A stretch of 64,000 nucleotides of DNA, taken from the NCBI GenBank assembly GCA_024516155.1, contig JAJJXM010000027.1, positions 62,001 to 126,000 of the forward strand, given 5' to 3'. Below are positions 58,358 to 64,000 of this stretch, piece by piece. Position 1 is the first letter of the stretch; every line of letters begins with the position of its first letter. This stretch comes from Pyronema omphalodes. Lineage: Eukaryota; Ascomycota; Pezizomycetes; Pezizales; Pyronemataceae. The notes beneath the pieces are model-generated. The model saw only the letters and a program-made list of their open reading frames with translations. It was not told where the DNA came from and searched no databases. Position numbers and translations under genes: made by a program.

Positions 58358-59660
58358 TCCGATAACGCGTGATGGGGCGGTGATGCGGCGACGGAGATTG
58401 AGTGGGAAGACGTGTTTCTGTCACGACGCGGTAAGTGGTTGGGATTGGGATTAGCGCGTCGGTAACTGATGGCGCAGCTGCCTTAGTGGCTCAGTGGGGC
58501 TCAACTTTTGATGGGCTGTGGCTTGGGCGGGCTTCTCTTTGTCTGGAGACTGGCATCGACCGCCTCAGAGACTAAATTACATAGCCTCCGGCATCGCTGG
58601 CTTGCAACTGCGGTTAATTTGGTAAGCTATCCCGAATCAGAGCTTCGGCCTTGAAACTCAGAGTTATCCGAGACGACTTAGCAGCTCTAGACGACAAAGC
58701 GAGTGGATTTACGGACGAAGCTCCGACAATTTGGTGAGGAGACACCGATGCAGTATCGACAGTAGTTTTTGGTTGAGATGCCATGTTTTTTTTTTTCAAG
58801 TTTTTGATACAGTCGACTGTAGAAGGGATCCGACCGTATCCCCCATATTTTCGCCATCGGAAACAGGTGCGATCGTTGCGTCAATGAGTTTTTCTGTGTA
58901 GCTTCGATTCGATGGAAATGCGTTGACTGATCGTCGGGGAAATCTCGACAACCATGTTTTGCGTTTGAGGAACCGAGCGAGCTTTCCTTCGAGCTTTCCT
59001 TCTCGAAGCCTGCATAATTTATTTGAGTTTGAGCGGTGCATACCCTTCGCATATCCTTTTCACAGATGCATACGCTACAACTCGATGCAAATTAACCCCT
59101 TGAGAGATGAATATCCTCCTCCACATCGCCTGTAACGAACCATCTGGTACTACATACACTGCCCGTCGCACCCCGTCACTGGACTCGCTTCGGACCATCC
59201 GATCTCATCGTGTGAAAAATTTCCAAATCCCAATCTCATTTTGCTTTCGTTCGTAGGCTGTGTAAGACTTCGCAATAAGCCTAGCGTGTGTTATGTCATT
59301 TGTGTTATGATGGGCTGCGCCTCAAAGTCTGGGACGGGCGGTAGCAGTAGTTTCTATGTGGCGGTCCAACTTCCGTCTTCCTACCCGGCGCAGTGTTGCT
59401 GTGGAGCTCCATTGAAGCTTGCAAGGTGGCAGGGCCCGGCTGAGCACCACCCATCCAAAGAATATAAGACCTTGAATAGCCCGTACTCGGAACCCCATCA
59501 TCAAACAAGGCTTCAATAAGCGACTCTACCTCAACATCACGCTGACAATAACATAATCAATTCTTCGACTCCCGTAAATACCTTTACAGCTCGCAACTCA
59601 ACAACTCCACAATCCCACAACACAGCATATCACAACACAACACACATCACATCACCAACA
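58358..59660. other. Intergenic between RFC5 and calcipressin
   Basis: Divergent promoter region. A reverse ORF at 58614-58783 (MASQPKTTVDTAS...) is short and unrecognised. The last 150 bp are a CA-rich leader (ACAACACAACACACATCAC) typical of a fungal 5' UTR. Confidence 0.45.
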
Positions 59661-60525
59661 ATGGAACAATCACCGCTCACCCAGGGAACTCTCTCCCCCG
59701 TCGCGTCTCCTCCCACCAGAAGCCGTGCCTCTAGCCGCGCTTCTCACCTCACTCTCGACTTGAGCTGTATCAACAACCCACCTCCTACCACCCCCACCAA
59801 CACTCTTCTCATCACCGTAAGTTTCCTCCACTTCCATATTTCCTCTCCAGTCTTCACCTACTAACACCGCCCAGAATTTGAACGACCTATCAATCTTCTC
59901 CGCACCTCACCTTCAATCCCTCCGCGATGCCATCTCCTTGACCGCCGTTCCCCACAGCTGGTCACCCTTAAAGTCCTTCCGCCGCATTGTCTGCTCCTTC
60001 TCCTCCGTCGACGATGCCATTGCCGTCCGCAGCCAGCTCGACGGAACCGCCATCATGGGAGAGCGTATCCGTGTCTACTTCGGAGAGCCCACACCCATTA
60101 CACCCGTTGACCAGCACCTTCAAGCTCCTGAATCCAAGAAGCTTTTCTTCATTTCGCCACCTCCTTCTCCTCCTCACGGCTGGGAGTCTAAGGAGGAGGA
60201 GCCTCCCAACAGTGTAGTTGTCGCGGAGGACTTGGCATCTGCGTTGGCGAGGTTGAACTGGGTTACGAAGGGAGATAATGGAGATGGACAGGAGAGCAGA
60301 AGGGGAAGTTGGATGGGAGGACGTCCTAGATCTTGTAGCTCGGTTTTGCTTTTCAGCCCTGAGGATGGTTCAGAGGAAATGCCTGCTATTTCGGTGGATG
60401 ATTACACTGACAGTGGAGATGAGAACTCTCCTATTGAACCACCAAGGGGAGGATCTGCTAAGTACATTCCTGAGAAGGCTACGATACACACTGCCAGGCC
60501 ACCCATTGAGTTGATGGAATGCTAG
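59661..60525 (+). CDS. RCN1: Calcipressin (regulator of calcineurin, Rcn1 family)
   Basis: Binds and modulates the Ca2+/calmodulin-dependent phosphatase calcineurin. Exons 59661-59816 and 59875-60525, 268 residues; the 58-nt intron has a textbook branch site (TACTAAC) and CCCAG acceptor. The N-terminal 45 residues are Ser/Pro/Thr-rich. The RRM-like fold follows, from TNTLLITNLNDLSIFSAPHLQSLRDAI to IMGERIRVYFGEP. The family signature LFFISPPPSPPHGWE is complete; its two serines are the conserved phosphorylation sites in homologs. The C-terminal tail has an acidic stretch and ends IHTARPPIELMEC, reminiscent of the calcineurin-docking end of other members. Length is normal for fungi. Confidence 0.94.
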
Positions 60526-61200
60526 AATACCAAATCAGCAGCTTTGTCAGAATGCGATGAGATTAGCAAGAGTTATGGCAGTAATGGATGATTAAAATAG
60601 CGGTCGGGAATGAGAATTAGGATCAGGATCAGGAGCGGGATTACTATTAGGATCAGGATGGGATCGGGATGTACAAATTTGTCTTTGTTTTCTTTTTTTC
60701 GAGTCTTCAGCATTATTTTTTTTTTTCTCTTTGGTTGCGACTAATTGTTGTTTTTTTTACTGTTGCACGCAATATGGCGTTTATGGGATTTTATCATTGG
60801 TTGTATTTTTTTTTTTTACTCTGTATTTTTATCTTTTGTTGTTATTGTCGTTGTTTTAGAAGAGAGTTTTCTTTTCTTTTCTTTTTTTTACAAAGGAGTA
60901 TTTAGGATGTTTTATTAAATATCCTTAAAGGAACTTACATACAATACCATACCATACCATACCATACGTACTGGAATTCATGAGTATTGATGACGTATTG
61001 ATGGCGTATTGACGTATTGATGGCGTATTGTTGTATTATACGTTATGAACTTACTTACTATATCTCATGTCACGAACTCGTTGCTGGTATATGTGAATGG
61101 TAAATTGATCTTGATTTGAAGTCGAACTTGAACTTAAAGTCGAACTTGATTTTAAACTTGAAGTTGAACTTGGGAATATTCATATACATATACATATCCA
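60526..61200. other. Intergenic, T-rich simple DNA
   Basis: GGATCAGGATCAGG-type repeats (60618-60668), long T-rich tracts (60690-60900), ATACC pentamers (60940-60966) and TATTGATGGCG repeats (60980-61030). No gene. Confidence 0.6.
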
Positions 61201-61221
61201 TATTCATATTAATCATGAACT

Positions 61222-61434
61222 ACACTGTTGATACTGTTTATACTATTGATACAGTTGATACTGTTGATACAGTTGATACAGTTGATACAGTTGATACAGT
61301 TGATACTGTTGATACTGTTGATACTGTTGATACTGTTGATACTGTTGATACTGTTGATACTGTTGATACTGTTGATACTGTTGATACTGTTGATACTGTT
61401 GATACTGTTGATACAGTTGATACAGTTGATATTT
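61222..61434. repeat. 9-bp minisatellite (GTTGATACT/GTTGATACA)n
   Basis: About 23 copies. GATACAGTT variants are grouped at both ends with a homogeneous GATACTGTT block between, suggesting central expansion. The ORFs through it (Val-Asp-Thr, Leu-Ile-Leu) are spurious. Confidence 0.95.
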
Positions 61435-61489
61435 GAAGTGGATGGTAGTACTGTAATTAATATAAGTAATCATAACGATTGCTTATGGG

Positions 61490-61925
61490 ATGGTTTAGAT
61501 GATCTATGGATTATGTTGGATTATGTTGGTTACTATGGATTATCTTGGATTATCTGACCTATGGATTATCTGATTATATGATTAAATGATTATCTTGGAT
61601 TACCACGGATTATGTTGGTTACTATGGATTATCTTGGATTATCTTGGATTACCACGGATTATGTTGGTTACTATGGATTATCTTGGATTATCTGACCTAT
61701 GGATTATCTGACCTATGGATTATCTGACCTATGGATTATCTTGAATTACTATGGATCACGATGGATCACTATGGATTATCTGATTATATGATTAGATGAT
61801 TAGATGATCACTATGGATCATCGTGATAGTCTGATAGTTATGATGGTTATGATGGTTATGATAGTCATGATAGTTATGATAGTCATGATAGTCATGGATC
61901 ACTATGGATTATCATGATAGTCACA
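61490..61925. repeat. Diffuse GGATTATCTTGGATTA repeats
   Basis: Irregular repetition of TATGGATTATCT, TGGATTATGTTGG, GACCTATGGATTATCT and GATAGTCATGATAGT words, no fixed period. Non-coding. Confidence 0.75.
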
Positions 61926-62379
61926 TGTACTTGCAAACAGAATTCCCGAAAATCCCGAAAATCCGTTATAGTTGCAGCAGTAGATACCGAATTCCGAGAA
62001 TTCCTGGACACGGCGTGAGGTATCGGCCTGTTGATATGATATGATATGGATGATATGAGAGGCATGCGGAGGAGGGTATAGTTAGTGATAGTCAGTAATA
62101 TGTAGAATTAAACTAGATATATAGATAGTTGGGATGATAGTTGGGATGATTGGGATGATGATTGGGTGGTATGATTGGGTGTTGTATGATTGGATGATTG
62201 GATGATAGAGACTGGATGATTGGGTGGTATGATTGGGTGTTGTATGGATATTTTATGGGTACTATGGATGTTTTATGTATACTGTGGATATTTTATGTAT
62301 ACTATGGTAATAGGTATTGGTTTATCTTTGGCACCGTCGCTTGCTGTCAGTCGGTCATGATCCATCACACTAATTACAA

Positions 62380-62935
62380 AATCAAAAAATCAAAAAATCA
62401 AAAAAATCAAAAAATCAAAAAATCAAAAAATCAAAAAATCAAAAAATCAAAAAATCAAAAAATCAAAAAATCAAAAAATCAAAAAATCAAAAAATCAAAA
62501 AATCAAAAAATCAAAAAATCAAAAATCAAAAAATCAAAAAATCAAAAAATCAAAAAATCAAAAAATCAAAAAATCAAAAAATCAAAAAATCAAAAAATCA
62601 AAAAATCAAAAAATCAAAAAATCAAAAAATCAAAAAATCAAAAAATCAAAAAATCAAAAAATCAAAAAATCAAAAAATCAAAAAATCAAAAAATCAAAAA
62701 ATCAAAAAATCAAAAAATCAAAAAATCAAAAAATCAAAAAATCAAAAAATCAAAAAATCAAAAAAATCAAAAATCAAAAAATCAAAAAAATCAAAAAATC
62801 AAAAAATCAAAAAATCAAAAAATCAAAAAATCAAAAAATCAAAAAATCAAAAAATCAAAAAATCAAAAAATCAAAAAATCAAAAATTCAAAAATTCAAAA
62901 ATCAAAAAATCAAAAAATCAAAAAATCAAAAATTG
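62380..62935. repeat. 8-bp minisatellite (TCAAAAAA)n
   Basis: About 69 copies of the octamer with occasional loss or gain of one A. The period of 8 explains the long open frame of Lys/Asn/Gln/Ile/Ser (62198-63115), which is not a gene. Confidence 0.96.
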
Positions 62936-63121
62936 AACACGTACCGTACCGTACTTTCTACTTTCGAAAATAAACACACAAACACACACACACACATGTA
63001 TATAAAAGGGTATCTGTTGTACCTTCTGTCTCGTATCCCAACGAAAAGAAAAAAAAAAAAAAAAAAACATGAAGATTTAAGAATCCTATCATATCATATG
63101 AGTTTCATTCCATGAACTTCG

Positions 63122-63310
63122 GGGAGGGGGGGGGGGGGGATAAATCTCGTTTATATCATATACTCAGTTGATAGTGCATGGTGAAAATGCTTTATCTGGT
63201 ATTTATAATAAATAACCAATATTGTGCAAAAGTGTTTTGCATTTTGACTTTAATAGCTTTCTCTTCCAGGGATTCAGCGGTTTTCAGCCCCCCCCCCCCC
63301 CCCCACCTAG
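63122..63310. repeat. G run and C run about 145 bp apart
   Basis: A GGGGAGGGGGG-type run (63121-63139) and a C run (63283-63304) lie downstream of Hsp20 E. The C run recalls the one downstream of Hsp20 B (36698-36718). Confidence 0.8.
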
Positions 63311-63598
63311 ATCATAATTATTGAAGGCAAATTATGTTTGATTGCATTACTAATACGTATATCATTCATACCAATCTCATGCAGTGGAGTATTCTAGAGC
63401 AGGTATTACAGAAACCAGTAACAAAGTAAACAATAATAATTCAGGGCCTTATCCGCCTCCTGGACCCTCAATCAATCCTCCATATGTGAACCCAATCGTA
63501 ATTACAAGAAAACCCATATACTCCATACCCAAATACAGTACCATCAAACGCATGAAAACCCTGACGTAATCTCAGTTACCAGTTGTATGAAACCAGTG

Positions 63599-64000
63599 TC
63601 AATGAATCTCAATCCTGCGTCCAATCTTCTTCTCCATCTTCGGCACCACAACCTTAAGAATCCCAAACTCAAGACTAGCCCTAACCCCATCAATATCCAC
63701 AAGTCCCGGGAAACTAAAGCAACGAGAAAATTCCCCCACCGATCTTTCAGAGACCCAATACTTTCGTTCCTTAACCTTCTCCTTCTTATTATCCTCCTGT
63801 CCCGCAGAGGTTTTATCTCCTGCAACCTTCTTCTTCTCTTCAGCTAACCCACCCTGTCCATCCTTCGCACCCTTAATCTCCCGCTCAATCTTCCCGGAGA
63901 TTAGAATAGTTTTGTCATCCGTGAACTCAATGCTGATATTTTTCTTATCCGACAACCCGGGGAATTCACCTTCGAGGACATATATTCCCGCTCAGTTTCG
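63599..64000 (-). pseudogene. Small heat-shock protein (Hsp20), copy E, frameshifted and cut by window edge
   Basis: C-terminal two thirds of an Hsp20 gene running off the window. From the stop (63599-63601) it reads back through KIGRRIEIH, LEFGILKVVVPKMEKK, KYWVSERSVGEFSRCFSFPGLV, a short charged insertion and SDKKNISIEFTDDKTILISGK. It is closest to copy B, with diverged residues at conserved places (LEFGILK for LEHGILK, SRCF for SRSF). Upstream, the codons for ETEREY are followed by two extra bases (within 63980-63984) before VLEGEF, which breaks the frame. A start at an internal Met (MSDKK) would remove the first strand of the alpha-crystallin domain. Probably a decaying duplicate; the first exon part is outside the window. 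Confidence 0.8.

Noticed and set aside
62198..63115. 305-codon ORF rich in Lys, Asn, Gln, Ile and Ser
   Set aside because: Entirely explained by the TCAAAAAA octamer array; no conserved ends.

Overview
The window reads as nuclear DNA of a filamentous ascomycete (Pezizomycotina; Leotiomycetes is my guess from general look, not a demonstrated placement). Support: split genes with short GT-AG introns and CTAAC-type branch sites, fungal versions of ATG7, ISU1, ATE1, AP-3 sigma, RFC5 and calcipressin, a Ty3/gypsy chromovirus, and intergenic DNA and introns packed with micro- and minisatellites.

Layout. 1-3.4 kb: almost pure 6-, 8-, 9- and 15-bp tandem repeats. 6.4-8.0 kb: mitochondrial solute carrier (+). 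10.2-12.7 kb: ATG7, the autophagy E1 enzyme (+, five exons). 14.7-15.4 kb: ISU1, the Fe-S scaffold (-). 15.8-22.05 kb: complete, very young chromovirus with 624-bp LTRs, a 5-bp target duplication, self-priming geometry and a -1 frameshift site between gag and pol. 22.65-23.2 kb: small heat-shock protein (Hsp20) A (-). 27.5-28.7 kb: Nudix hydrolase of the Ddp1/Aps1 type (-). 30.7-35.6 kb: ATE1 arginyltransferase (+), nine exons spread by two introns of about 1 kb and 1.3 kb. 35.95-36.46 kb: Mutator-like MITE. 37.2-37.9 kb: Hsp20 B (-).

38.7-54.8 kb: a large imperfect inverted duplication. Arm A (about 38.75-44.03 kb) and arm B (about 50.86-54.77 kb) each carry one Hsp20 gene (C and D) and an array of about 200-bp satellite units. 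Each arm also has a private transposon insertion that the other arm shows as an empty site. The two Hsp20 proteins are identical although their coding sequences differ at 15 positions, all silent. The 6.8-kb spacer holds a conserved-looking unknown gene, AP-3 sigma with a GC-AG intron, and two doubtful small membrane-protein ORFs.

55.0-58.4 kb: RFC5 clamp-loader subunit (-, seven exons). 59.7-60.5 kb: calcipressin (+). 61.2-63 kb: 9-bp and 8-bp minisatellites. 63.6 kb to the end: a fifth Hsp20 copy (E) with a 2-bp frameshift, cut by the window edge.

The single-copy genes are unrelated housekeeping functions (autophagy, Fe-S assembly, N-degron pathway, vesicle coats, DNA replication, calcineurin control) and do not form a pathway. 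The theme of the window is local expansion of a heat-shock gene family (five copies in 41 kb) by duplication, with shared promoter elements, inside a repeat- and transposon-rich region.
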